From: Pseudomonadota bacterium
GTDB lineage: Bacteria > Pseudomonadota > Gammaproteobacteria > Burkholderiales > Burkholderiaceae_C
Direction of reading: 5' to 3'
NCBI GenBank assembly: GCA_021846965.1
Contig: JAJZWA010000020.1
Coordinates: 1-57,125, forward strand
Length of the DNA: 57,125 bases
A program made the position numbers and the translations under genes. Numbering within the stretch: position 1 is the stretch's first letter; each line of letters starts with the position of its first letter. Shown here piece by piece: positions 1 through 7,959 of the stretch. Below the pieces are notes generated by a model. It saw only the letters and a list, made by a program, of their open reading frames with translations. It made no database searches and had not been told where the DNA came from.

Positions 1-24
1 CACCCTTTCCGCCAAGACATGCAA

Positions 25-222
25 TCAAGCCGCCTCAGGGCGGCTTTTTTGTGCCTGAGCGTCGCTGACCTTCACGGCGCCCATGTTGTCACCGAGGGCA
101 ATGTGCAGCGTGTTGTTGCACACGACACCAACCGACGTGAACCGCGCTGTGGTGGCTGGCGTTCCATCGCAGGCTGTGGCCAGCAGCAGGTAGCCCGTCA
201 CTGGGTCGCGCCCCCTGAGCAT
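25..222 (-). CDS. Small hypothetical protein (65 aa), doubtful
   Basis: Open frame with an ATG at 222 preceded by a GAGG motif about 5 nt upstream, and with G/C-rich third positions. No family was recognised. It contains a hydrophobic, Cys-containing stretch and no clear signal peptide. It lies in the same frame as the lipoprotein gene 271-690, separated from it by that gene's TGA at 271-273, so it may be a decayed 3' extension of that gene rather than a separate one. Its last codons are the convergent terminator hairpin, which lowers confidence. A TTG start at 267 would make it 80 aa. Confidence 0.35.
   Translation of the reverse strand: MLRGRDPVTGYLLLATACDGTPATTARFTSVGVVCNNTLHIALGDNMGAVKVSDAQAQKSRPEAA
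27..50 (+). terminator. Rho-independent terminator of a gene upstream of the window
   Basis: An 8-bp perfect stem (AAGCCGCC / GGCGGCTT) with a TCAG loop runs into six T residues on the plus strand. This is a textbook intrinsic terminator for a plus-strand gene that ends before the window. It overlaps the last codons of the weak minus-strand reading frame that stops at 25. Confidence 0.85.
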
Positions 223-270
223 GGCCGCCTCGCCGCTGTCCGGCGTTTCCTCGCAAGGCTCCTCCAAGGC

Positions 271-690
271 TCAGTCGCCCCTGCAAGGCGTCGAGCCGGG
301 GGCTGACGATGGCAAGGCCGAAGCGCCTGGCGCTCGCTGCAACTCGTACGGCAACGCCAGCGTGGGCCGTTCCGTGTAGGAAGAGTAGGCGCTGGTCTCG
401 TCGTAGGGCTGGTAGCCGTCAGCGCAGATCACGACACGAACCTGCGGCACCATGCGAAGGGGCAGGGGCCCGTAGTGCAGGGCTCCGTCCAACGTGAAAC
501 GGCCATGGGCATCGGTGGTCGCGTGCTGGATGACGCCATCTCGTCCGTAGGCGGTGATGCGCGCCGCCGCCACGGGATGCCCGGAGCTCGCGTCCAGCAC
601 CGTGCTCTGCAGATGGGGCATCGCAGTGTACGAGCACGCCTGCAGACCCAGAAGCGCGGAAAGGACAGGTATCAGCGGGCAGTTTCGCAT
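271..690 (-). CDS. Putative lipoprotein with carboxypeptidase-regulatory-like domain
   Basis: A 139-aa protein. The N-terminus MRNCPLIPVLSALLGLQAC reads as a signal peptide ending in a lipobox-like LQAC, so it is probably lipidated on the Cys and held in the envelope. Residues about 32-65 (TVLDASSGHPVAAARITAYG, then DAHGRFTL) match the beta-sandwich CarboxypepD_reg-like fold found in many surface lipoproteins. The fold suggests a structural or binding role; no enzyme motif is seen. The ATG at 690 was chosen because it starts the signal peptide; the longer upstream frame has no signal. The ribosome binding site is weak. Confidence 0.65.
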   Translation of the reverse strand: MRNCPLIPVLSALLGLQACSYTAMPHLQSTVLDASSGHPVAAARITAYGRDGVIQHATTDAHGRFTLDGALHYGPLPLRMVPQVRVVICADGYQPYDETSAYSSYTERPTLALPYELQRAPGASALPSSAPGSTPCRGD

Positions 691-823
691 GTGCAGTACT
701 CGGTTGCCACGGCACCGGCGCCGCGGCCTGTGCGGCGGATCCAGGCCTGCGTGCGCTGCAGCACCCTGGCCAGGCACCGCTGCGCTACGATCGCCAGCAT
801 CCCCCGGCGATGAGGTGGCATGA

Positions 824-1174
824 ATGTTCAGGCGACTGGCGCCCTATCTCGTGGTCTTCTCGGGGCTGGGCTTCTTCGCCTGCCTGAGCTACTTCGCCTA
901 TCTCGCGCGCATCAGCCCGCCTCAGCCCAGCCTGGTGACCGGCCAGGTCGCGCGCATGAATGACCATGGTTATGCCTTCTATGTGTATCCATGGCAAGGC
1001 TGGGTGCTGGATCTCGGCCCCGTGGCCTGCGTCGGCGCGATCTTCGCGATTGCGGCGATCGTCCGGTTTCGATATGGGGAGTCGATTCGATTCACGGGCC
1101 CGCGTTGGTTGGCGTGGCTCTATCTTGCCGGGCTGGCAACCTGCCTGTTCTACGTTTTTCAGCGCTTTCCATGA
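824..1174 (+). CDS. Small integral membrane protein of unknown function
   Basis: A 116-aa protein with three predicted hydrophobic segments: residues about 7-28, 64-83 and 95-113. A polar loop lies between the first two (about 30-60). GAGGTGG (812-818) lies 5 nt before the ATG, fixing the start. The stop codon overlaps the ATG of the next gene (ATGA at 1171-1174), so it is translationally coupled to the MerE-like protein and probably acts with it in the inner membrane. No family was recognised. Confidence 0.7.
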   Translation: MFRRLAPYLVVFSGLGFFACLSYFAYLARISPPQPSLVTGQVARMNDHGYAFYVYPWQGWVLDLGPVACVGAIFAIAAIVRFRYGESIRFTGPRWLAWLYLAGLATCLFYVFQRFP

Positions 1175-1428
1175 CCCGTTCGGCAATGACCTCCACCACC
1201 CCCAGGAACATCACCGGCTATCTCTGGACCGGCCTTGCCGTGGTGGCCTGTCCCTGCCACTTGCCGCTGATCATCGGAGCCCTCGCCGGGACGATCGCCG
1301 GCGCCTTGCTGAGCAGGCACTGGGTGCTGGGCCTGGTCGGGCTCATCGCCTTGTTCCTGGTGTCGGCCGCGCAGGCCTGGCGCAAGCTGTCCGGCGGTTC
1401 TTGCGAGGGTTCTTGTGAGATGAATTAG
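1171..1428 (+). CDS. merE: MerE-like broad-spectrum mercury transporter
   Basis: An 85-aa protein with the MerE pattern: a GYLW...LAVVACPCHLP segment with the paired cysteines C27 and C29 in the first of two membrane helices, then a short loop and a second helix (about residues 52-70). MerE moves Hg(II) or methylmercury across the inner membrane in mer operons. The C-terminus adds a short Cys-bearing tail (GGSCEGSCEMN) with a CxxxC spacing. The ATG at 1171 overlaps the stop of the upstream gene; a second ATG at 1186 would also fit. No merR, merT, merP or merA lies in the window, so this is an orphan and its substrate is uncertain. Confidence 0.75.
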   Translation: MTRSAMTSTTPRNITGYLWTGLAVVACPCHLPLIIGALAGTIAGALLSRHWVLGLVGLIALFLVSAAQAWRKLSGGSCEGSCEMN

Positions 1429-1460
1429 GGCGGCGGGTTCTGTTCGATGTGGGCAGTCGC

Positions 1461-2891
1461 TCAGCTGAAGAATTTCCCGAGGGCTATGGTCACTGACGTG
1501 GTCCCCGTCAGCCCGATGGAGGGGTTCTGCGAGCAGACGTCGTCATAGGGAAAGGCGTAGGCGAGCCCGTTGGCGCTCAGCTGGTGGAACAACTGGGCCC
1601 AGGGGTTGAAGACCTGTGCGGGCGAAACTCCGGAATAGAAGGGCCCGCCGGAACAGTTCACGTCGCTCAGGCTGTCCGACACATGGCCTCGGTTGAAGGC
1701 GGCAGCGAGGATTTTCTGCACGTTCTTCTCCGCGGGTGTTCCCGTGGCGAGGGAGTTGGCACATTGCCAGATGTCCACCGACGGAATGCCCGAACTGCCG
1801 GCGACATTGAAGGCCGGCGTGCTGCCGCCAGGCTGCGTGAAGCTCAGGGTCCCCGTGCCAGCCTGGACGGTGCCGATGAAGGTTCCGGACGCCAGATCGG
1901 TCACCGTCACGGAGCCAGGATTGGTCCACTGGCTGTACCAGCCTTGCACGGCCGTATCGAAGTAGGTGTTCAGCGCGCCGCTGTAGAGGTTCTGTCCGGT
2001 GATGGATTTGGGGGACAGGGCCCGCAAGGTGCTGATTCCCGCGGGGTAGGTGCCCGCAGTTGCCGTGGGCGGAACGGCGACGGTCAGGTCGAAAGCCGCC
2101 CCCAGGTTCGCCACGGCGGCAAGAATGTCCGCCCGCTTGCTCTTGTACTGTCCCTGCAACGTACCCCCGGGCGTTCCGTCGAGTTGCAGCGCGAAGCCGA
2201 ACTGATCGACCTGCGTGGGGTTGCCGTTGAAATTGCCCGCGCTGTCGTACGAGAACTCGATCCAGTCGTACAGGGTGTACTGCCCAGGCCCACCGATGGT
2301 CACGGGCGCGGTGTATTGCGAGGAGCTGAGCGGGGTGAATGGCAGCTTGGGCACGCCCACGGAAAGGTAGATCCGCCCGCTGAAGGCGGCGGTCCCGACG
2401 CCGATGTCCGGAACGTTCTGGGTGTTGATGTTGGACAGATCGAGCACGGTCTTGCAGCCCACCGTGACGGGAATGCTGTAGTCGGCCCAGATCGTCGGAT
2501 AGTTTTGCTGCGCGTAGTCGATGTACGAGCTCGTGCCGGGTGTTCCGGATGCGCCCAGCTGCGTGGCATAGCTTGCGGCGGCCTGGCGATTGTCCCCGGA
2601 GCTCATGACGTGGGGGACTCCGCTCGCATCCAGGTAATACTGGGTGACCACGCCCCCGCTCGACTGGACCTCCCCGATGACGTAGACATACACGGGCGTT
2701 CCGCTGGGCAGGTCCGTCAGCGTCGCGTCGATGGTCAGAGGAAGGCGTGCGGTGTTCGCGGTGCAGGAGCCGGCCCCGGACCCTGAACTCGAGGTTGAGC
2801 CTGAGCCTGAACCACCACCGCAGGCTGCAAGGATGCTGGACGCGCCCATGCTCAACATGAAGGTTCTGCGGCTCACACCTGGCTGACTCAT
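1461..2891 (-). CDS. GH64-family beta-1,3-glucanase, Tat lipoprotein
   Basis: A 476-aa exported enzyme. The N-terminus has a twin-arginine motif (SRRTFML) and a lipobox (ILAAC), followed by a Gly/Ser linker, so it is probably a Tat-exported lipoprotein. The body resembles glycoside hydrolase family 64 (laminaripentaose-producing beta-1,3-glucanase, thaumatin-like fold): the WIEFSYD and NPTQVDQFGF segments carry the Glu and Asp expected at the catalytic site, and the AYAFPYDDV block near the C-terminus is typical. It would cut fungal or algal beta-1,3-glucan outside the cytoplasm. An AGGGGA ribosome site precedes the ATG at 2891. It is a single gene, convergent with merE. Confidence 0.75.
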   Translation of the reverse strand: MSQPGVSRRTFMLSMGASSILAACGGGSGSGSTSSSGSGAGSCTANTARLPLTIDATLTDLPSGTPVYVYVIGEVQSSGGVVTQYYLDASGVPHVMSSGDNRQAAASYATQLGASGTPGTSSYIDYAQQNYPTIWADYSIPVTVGCKTVLDLSNINTQNVPDIGVGTAAFSGRIYLSVGVPKLPFTPLSSSQYTAPVTIGGPGQYTLYDWIEFSYDSAGNFNGNPTQVDQFGFALQLDGTPGGTLQGQYKSKRADILAAVANLGAAFDLTVAVPPTATAGTYPAGISTLRALSPKSITGQNLYSGALNTYFDTAVQGWYSQWTNPGSVTVTDLASGTFIGTVQAGTGTLSFTQPGGSTPAFNVAGSSGIPSVDIWQCANSLATGTPAEKNVQKILAAAFNRGHVSDSLSDVNCSGGPFYSGVSPAQVFNPWAQLFHQLSANGLAYAFPYDDVCSQNPSIGLTGTTSVTIALGKFFS

Positions 2892-3343
2892 GAGGATGTC
2901 CCCTGAAAGGGCCGCTTGTGGAATGTAAGCGGTCGTGAGAATCAGATTAACAGGATGTTGCGATATTTAATATTTGCCACATGATCGGTTAGCGTAAGGT
3001 GCGGCGAGCATATTGATGTTCGCCAGGCGGCCCGCCGAGCCTCGGCGTGCACCGAGGAATGGGCACACCGTTGTGCGCAACTTGCTGCGGGCGCTCGGGT
3101 CGCGTGATGCAGGCCCCTGAGGAATCAATTCATGTTTACGCATGTTCGCATGTATCAGGAAATCGATGGAATGCAAAGGCGGTAAATACTGGCCCCAGTT
3201 GGCTCCTCGCGCTCGTGGATTTCGCGAAAATGGCTGCACGTGGGGAACTCGCCCACGAATCGGCAGCGCGCAAGCTCGGATGTGCTTTTTCGGTGCATCG
3301 GGGGCTGAAGTGTTGCCCGTCCATTTCAAGACTGGAGACATGC
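2892..3343. promoter_or_regulatory. Divergent promoter region, no gene seen
   Basis: About 450 bp separate the divergent glucanase and DsrE-fold genes. The part at 2930-2995 is clearly more A/T-rich than its surroundings and is the likely promoter zone. Short CATGT-type repeats occur near 3132-3152. The plus-strand frame stays open from 3047 into the DsrE gene, but the stretch has no family resemblance and the signal peptide begins at 3344, so I do not call it coding. No confident -35/-10 pair was assigned. Confidence 0.4.
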
Positions 3344-4021
3344 ATGAGCAACATGGCAAGACAACTCGTACTCGGGACCTTCATCCTGCTGGGCGCACTC
3401 GCCGGCATGAACAGCGCACTCGCCGCCGACAGCCACGCCGTCGACAAGAACGGTGTGCTGGACCACTGCGAGTACCTCCCGCTGGCGACCAACCTGGCCT
3501 TTCCCAAGAAGTTCGGTGCCAAGAACACGAGCATCTGCGTGGACATTCCCGCCGAGGTGCACAAGGCCAAGATGATCTTCAACATGGACACGGACACCGT
3601 GGACGGGAAGGGCAACTCCAATGGCCTGAAGCACATGGTCATGATGGGGGCCGTCATGAAGGAGCAGATCGCCAAGGGCATGATCAAGCCCGACGAGGTG
3701 TCCATCATCGGCATCGTGCATGGTTCGGCGTTGAAGTGGGTCACGAAGCCGGTTCCGCCCCAGCAGAAGAAGTGGATCAATATGATTTTCAAGCTGCAGC
3801 GGGAGGGCGTGAACATCCATCTCGAGGCCTGCGCGGCCGCGATGAACGGTGCGCACCTGACCAAGAAGAACCTCTATACCTATGATGCCAACGGCAACCC
3901 CGATCCGAAGGCCGGTGGTCGCATCTACGTGAACCAGGGCGCCTTCGCCCGCGAGCTCTACCTCCAGAACCATGGCTACGCCTACTTCGAGGAAGGCTAC
4001 GACTACCACGGGAAGAAGTAG
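3344..4021 (+). CDS. Periplasmic DsrE/DsrF-fold protein
   Basis: A 225-aa protein. Residues 1-28 form a Sec signal peptide ending ALA-ADS, and GGAG at 3334-3337 precedes the ATG at 3344. The mature part has the DsrE/YchN-like alpha/beta pattern: KMIFNMDTD near the start, then VSIIGIVHGSAL, then an INMIFKLQREGVNIHLEACAAAM block with the Cys at the usual sulfur-carrier position. Cytoplasmic DsrE proteins carry sulfur; the exported members are poorly understood and may handle periplasmic sulfur or thiols. It seems monocistronic, with a strong hairpin starting in its stop codon. Confidence 0.75.
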   Translation: MSNMARQLVLGTFILLGALAGMNSALAADSHAVDKNGVLDHCEYLPLATNLAFPKKFGAKNTSICVDIPAEVHKAKMIFNMDTDTVDGKGNSNGLKHMVMMGAVMKEQIAKGMIKPDEVSIIGIVHGSALKWVTKPVPPQQKKWINMIFKLQREGVNIHLEACAAAMNGAHLTKKNLYTYDANGNPDPKAGGRIYVNQGAFARELYLQNHGYAYFEEGYDYHGKK

Positions 4022-4043
4022 CGAGCCAGGCTGCCTGGCTCGC
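4021..4043 (+). terminator. Perfect hairpin at the end of the DsrE-fold gene
   Basis: A 10-bp perfect stem (GCGAGCCAGG / CCTGGCTCGC) with a CTG loop begins at the last base of the stop codon. No T-run follows, so it may be a Rho-assisted terminator or an mRNA 3' stabiliser rather than a classical intrinsic terminator. Confidence 0.5.
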
Positions 4044-4156
4044 GGCGCTGCCGCGGCCATCGGGCCTGGACTCGATCGAGTGTCGGCCCGCCCCTTGGGC
4101 GTACTCTCCAGGTGATCCGCGAGCAAGGCTCGTGGACACGGGAACTCGGGAGGCCC

Positions 4157-4429
4157 ATGGTGAAGTGCAAACGCGCGTGGATCAGCGGCCGGGTGCAGGG
4201 GGTGGCGTTTCGCGCGGCCACTCGCGCCCGGGCCGAGGCCCTGGGGTTGCGCGGGCACGCGCGCAATCTGGCCGACGGGCGAGTCGAGGTCCTGGCCTGT
4301 GGCGACGAACAGGCGCTGGAGACACTGTTGCAATGGCTGGAACACGGCCCGCCCGCCGCGCGCGTCGACTCCGTGCGGGTCGAGGATGCGCCGGCGGATG
4401 ACGGCTCGTCGGGCTTCCGCGTGGGCTGA
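4157..4429 (+). CDS. acyP: Acylphosphatase
   Basis: A 90-aa protein of normal family length. It has the signature blocks of acylphosphatases: ISGRVQGVAFRAATRARA with the catalytic Arg in the VQGVAFR loop, and NLADGRVEVLACG with the catalytic Asn. It hydrolyses acyl-phosphate bonds in small molecules such as 1,3-bisphosphoglycerate in the cytoplasm. A GGGAGG site at 4148-4153 sets the ATG at 4157; the upstream in-frame ATG at 4112 has no ribosome site. It stands alone, convergent with the HD-GYP gene. Confidence 0.9.
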   Translation: MVKCKRAWISGRVQGVAFRAATRARAEALGLRGHARNLADGRVEVLACGDEQALETLLQWLEHGPPAARVDSVRVEDAPADDGSSGFRVG

Positions 4430-4469
4430 GGCTACGCTCGCCAGTGAGCGCGCGTGCCGGGACAGGACG

Positions 4470-5603
4470 CTAGCTGTTCAGCTGGGAGGGGTCGGCGAAG
4501 CGCTGCTGGATATCCAGCAGCTCGTCGAGATTGCTGAGCAGGGCGTCGACGCATTCGGCGTCCAGGCGCCCCAGGGCTGCCTCGCTGCGCAATTCGGCCG
4601 TGACCCTGTCCATCGGCCAGGCCGGTTTGTAGGGGCGGTGGGTGCAGAGGGCATCGAACATGTCGGCCACCGCGACGATGCGCGCCTCGAGGGAAATCTC
4701 GTCGCCGTGCAGCCCGCGCGGGTAGCCGGTGCCGTCGCAGCGCTCGTGGTGCTGGCCGACGATGTTGCGCATCATGCGCGAGCTCAGGCTGTCGGCCAGG
4801 CTCATTTCGTCGCAGATCTGGTCGATGATGTCCATGCCGATCCGCACGTGGTTTTTCATGACGTCCCACTCCTGCGGGCTCAGCGAGCCCGGCTTGAGCA
4901 GGATGCTGTCGGGCACCCCGACCTTGCCGATGTCGTGCAGCGGCGCGAACAGCAGCATGTATTCCACGAATTCGTCGCTCAGATCGTGGCTGACCATCAG
5001 GTGGCGCGCGATCAGCTTGCTGTAGTGGGCCATGCGGTGGAGGTGCTCTCGCGTCTCGATGTCGCGCATGCCGGCCAGACCGACGGCCACGTGCACCGTG
5101 GCGATGATGCCTTCCACCACCTGGCGTTGCAGCAGGTAGAGCTTGGCGATGATGCGTGAGAAGTCGTCCAGAAAGCCGCAGACCTCCGCGGTGAAGGCTG
5201 CAGCCTGCTTGGAGTCGTAGAACAGGAAACCCGCCAGCGCCTGGCCGTCGAAAATGGGCGTCGTGTAGCTCGACAGGTATCCCCTCGCCTTGAGCCACTC
5301 GGTATGCAGGGACCCGGTGCGGAAGGTGCCGGGAATGTCGTCGACCACGCGGTGACCACCCGAGCGCGCGAGCTCGAGCAGCGAGGGCACTTCGCGCAAC
5401 GGGGCTTCATGCCCGCGCAGCGCGACATCGTCGGAGTTGCTGCTGACGAAGGTCTTCAGCAGCTCGGTATCCTGGTCGTAGAGCGCGAATGCCACGCGGT
5501 CCACCGTCGGGTAACGCGCGCGCACGATGTCGTGGATGCTCTCGAGCTGCTGCACCAGGTCGCGCTCCTGCGGCCAGGCCTGGGATGGGGAATGGGTATC
5601 CAT
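4470..5603 (-). CDS. GAF-like plus HD-GYP cyclic di-GMP phosphodiesterase
   Basis: A 377-aa soluble signalling enzyme. Residues about 10-165 form a GAF-like sensor domain. A complete HD-GYP domain follows (about 175-370): LHDIGKVGVPD, then HHERCDGTGYPRGLHGDEIS and ADMFDALCTHRPYKP. All metal-binding His/Asp residues and the GYP loop are intact, so it should hydrolyse c-di-GMP to GMP. The ATG at 5603 was chosen because the longer frame (from 5717) adds low-complexity sequence; the ribosome site is weak (AGAAG). It is divergent from the sensor kinase gene, leaving about 250 bp between them. Confidence 0.85.
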   Translation of the reverse strand: MDTHSPSQAWPQERDLVQQLESIHDIVRARYPTVDRVAFALYDQDTELLKTFVSSNSDDVALRGHEAPLREVPSLLELARSGGHRVVDDIPGTFRTGSLHTEWLKARGYLSSYTTPIFDGQALAGFLFYDSKQAAAFTAEVCGFLDDFSRIIAKLYLLQRQVVEGIIATVHVAVGLAGMRDIETREHLHRMAHYSKLIARHLMVSHDLSDEFVEYMLLFAPLHDIGKVGVPDSILLKPGSLSPQEWDVMKNHVRIGMDIIDQICDEMSLADSLSSRMMRNIVGQHHERCDGTGYPRGLHGDEISLEARIVAVADMFDALCTHRPYKPAWPMDRVTAELRSEAALGRLDAECVDALLSNLDELLDIQQRFADPSQLNS

Positions 5604-5856
5604 CGAAGCTTCTGCTGGGTCGGTCGATGCGGGGCAACGGCCCTTGGTCACTCGGCACGCCGTGAGCGCGTCATATCTCGAATTCATGGTAGCCGGCGCA
5701 TTCACGGCTCGCCACAATTTTTCGTGCGATATCGGGTTTCATGCATGCGACTCAGGAAAATACTGGTCGGGGCGCTTGAATATTGTGGGTTCGGTGGCTG
5801 TGGCCCTTGAAGCGTGGATTTGATCCATTTAGGATTTCCACGGCCCATCAACAAGA
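5604..5856. promoter_or_regulatory. Intergenic region between HD-GYP and sensor kinase genes
   Basis: A 253-bp divergent spacer that is richer in A/T than its flanks from about 5680 to 5850. It presumably holds both promoters. I could not assign a convincing -35/-10 pair or operator by eye, and no coding pattern is visible. Confidence 0.35.
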
Positions 5857-7959
5857 ATGAATGGCCGGAATGACTTGCCGACGTCGCGGCGCAGGGGCCG
5901 TGGCGTGCGACGCACGCGTCGCGGGGGGCGGCGGGTTCCGGCGCGCACGGTCATGCCAGCTCACAACGCAGTGCTCGCAGCACGCCAGACCCCGCCGGGC
6001 GGGGACATTCGCGTGTTGCTGCTATGCGACGTCGATGCGCGGGCGGCGCAACTCGAGGCCTTGCTGGGCGACTTCCGGATTTCGCGCGCGAGATGGTCGC
6101 ACCCCTCGGGCGCCGCGCAGGGGTGGCCGCAGGGCTCCTGCGACGTGTTGCTGGCGGTTCCGCCCGACGCCGGCGCGGTGGATGGCTTGCTGCGCCTGTG
6201 CCGACATGGGCAGGCGCCGGCGCCCTGGTTGCTGCTGGCCGACGGGATCGAGGCGCGGCGCGAGCAGGAGCTCCTGCAGGCCGGGTGCGCGCTGGTGCTG
6301 GACAGCGCCCGGGACCTCGTGCTGCCGCAGTCCTTGCGCCGCGTCTGCGAAGCCTCTCAGGCGCAGGCCGAGCTGGCTCGCGCGCAGTGCGAGCTGCGCC
6401 AGGCCGCGCAGCGCTTCGATGCCGTGTTCGCCCACGCGCCCACCGCCGTGCTGATGGTGGACGCGCACGGCCACCGCGTGCGCGAGGCCAACGCCATGGC
6501 CCTGCGCATGTTCGACGTCGACGCCGAGCGCATGGGCTCGACATCGCTGCAGGCCTGGATCGACCCGGGGGACGTCGAGTTGTTCGAGGCCACGGTGCGG
6601 CGCGCACTGCGCAGGCAGGAGCCTCGCGTACGCGTGGAGCTGCGGCTTCACCGCAGCGATGCCAGCAGGTTCTGGGGCGACGTCAGCGTGGCCTGCGTCG
6701 ATGCCGGGCCCGGTGCCTCGTCGAGCCTGGTGGTCACGCTGCTCAACATCAACCTGCGCAAGCAGGCCGAGGCCGCGGCGGCGGACCATCAGGCCGAGCT
6801 CGAGCGCAGGGTGCACGAAAAGACCGCCGACCTGCAGGCCCAGCGCCGTCGCCTGGAGGCCTTGTACGCCGTGAGCTCGATGGTCGCCGGCGCACCCTCG
6901 GTGGCGCAACTGGCGGCCGACTGCGTCGGCGTGCTGCGCCGACTGGCGCAGGCAGACGCCGTGGTGCTGCGCAGTTGCGACTCCTCGGGGGAGATCGGCG
7001 AGGTGCTGGCGCTCGATGGCGCCGCCTTCGACGACGCGGCCCTGCCGCGGCGCCTGGACATGGCCGATGGCGACAGTGGCTTGCGGGTGCTCGAGCTGAC
7101 GGCCCCCGGCGCCGGCCTGCAGCGCCTGGTGCGCGTGCCGGCCGCGGCCCAGCGCCGGGTGCTGGGCGTGGTGGATCTGGCCTATGCCGATGCACGGCGG
7201 GTGCCCCAGCGCGACGATCTGCTCATGCTGGAGGCTGCCGCCGCGCACCTCGCGGCCGGGCTGGAGGCGGCTCGCACCGCGGCGCTGGAGCGCGAGGCGG
7301 CCGTGAGCCGCGAGCGGGCTCTGCTGGCGCGCGAGCTGCACGATTCGATCGCCCAGGCGCTGGCCTTCATGAGCATCCAGCTCGAGTTGCTGCGCACCGC
7401 GCTGCGCGCCGAGGACGCCTCGCGCGTGGCCACCGCGCTGGAGGAGCTTGCCGCCGGGCTGCGCGAGAGCACGGATGACGTGCGCGAATTGCTGCTGCAT
7501 TTCCGCACGCGCAGCGAGGCCGAGGACATCGCCCCGGCGATCCGCAGCACGGTACAGAAATTCGAATTGCAGTGCGCGGTCCCGGTCACCCTGGAACTCG
7601 ATACGCGCGGGCGCACGCTGGCGCCGGACGTGCAGGTCCAGGTGCTGCATATCCTGCAGGAGGCCCTGTCCAACGTGCGCAAGCACGCGCGGGCCACGGC
7701 GCTGCGCGTGAGTGTGCGCGGTGCGCCCCGCTGGCGCATCGAGGTGTGCGACAACGGCGTGGGCTTCGACGCCCGCGCGCAGCGCCGTCGTGGCACGGCG
7801 CAGGTCGGGCTGCAGATCATGCGCGAGCGCGCGGCGCAGATCGGAGCCTGGGTCGATGTGCGCTCGGCTCCGGCGGCCGGCACCACCGTGATGGTGGAAT
7901 GGGAGCAGCCCCGCGCCGGTTCCCCCTCCACAGGAAGCGGGCATGCCGGAAGGTCCTGA
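5857..7959 (+). CDS. NarX-type hybrid-sensor histidine kinase (pseudo-receiver, PAS, GAF)
   Basis: A 700-aa cytoplasmic kinase without membrane helices. In order: a basic N-terminus, a receiver-like fold (about 50-165) lacking the acidic pocket and phospho-Asp, a PAS domain (about 185-310), a coiled coil (about 310-345), a GAF domain (about 345-475), a HisKA_3 dimerisation helix with phospho-His H495 in ELHDSIAQ, and an HATPase_c domain (N-box EALSNVRKHA, G-box CDNGVGF). It should phosphorylate the NarL-type regulator, whose gene overlaps its end by 17 bp. The start is uncertain: an ATG at 5953 would drop the Arg-rich leader, and neither start has a good ribosome site. Confidence 0.8.
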   Translation: MNGRNDLPTSRRRGRGVRRTRRGGRRVPARTVMPAHNAVLAARQTPPGGDIRVLLLCDVDARAAQLEALLGDFRISRARWSHPSGAAQGWPQGSCDVLLAVPPDAGAVDGLLRLCRHGQAPAPWLLLADGIEARREQELLQAGCALVLDSARDLVLPQSLRRVCEASQAQAELARAQCELRQAAQRFDAVFAHAPTAVLMVDAHGHRVREANAMALRMFDVDAERMGSTSLQAWIDPGDVELFEATVRRALRRQEPRVRVELRLHRSDASRFWGDVSVACVDAGPGASSSLVVTLLNINLRKQAEAAAADHQAELERRVHEKTADLQAQRRRLEALYAVSSMVAGAPSVAQLAADCVGVLRRLAQADAVVLRSCDSSGEIGEVLALDGAAFDDAALPRRLDMADGDSGLRVLELTAPGAGLQRLVRVPAAAQRRVLGVVDLAYADARRVPQRDDLLMLEAAAAHLAAGLEAARTAALEREAAVSRERALLARELHDSIAQALAFMSIQLELLRTALRAEDASRVATALEELAAGLRESTDDVRELLLHFRTRSEAEDIAPAIRSTVQKFELQCAVPVTLELDTRGRTLAPDVQVQVLHILQEALSNVRKHARATALRVSVRGAPRWRIEVCDNGVGFDARAQRRRGTAQVGLQIMRERAAQIGAWVDVRSAPAAGTTVMVEWEQPRAGSPSTGSGHAGRS

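Noticed and set aside
1171-1428. A mercury resistance operon
   Set aside because: Only a MerE-like gene is present; no merR, merT, merP or merA, and no transposon ends.
3047-3343. N-terminal extension of the DsrE-fold frame
   Set aside because: The signal peptide and ribosome site put the start at 3344; the extension lacks family sequence.
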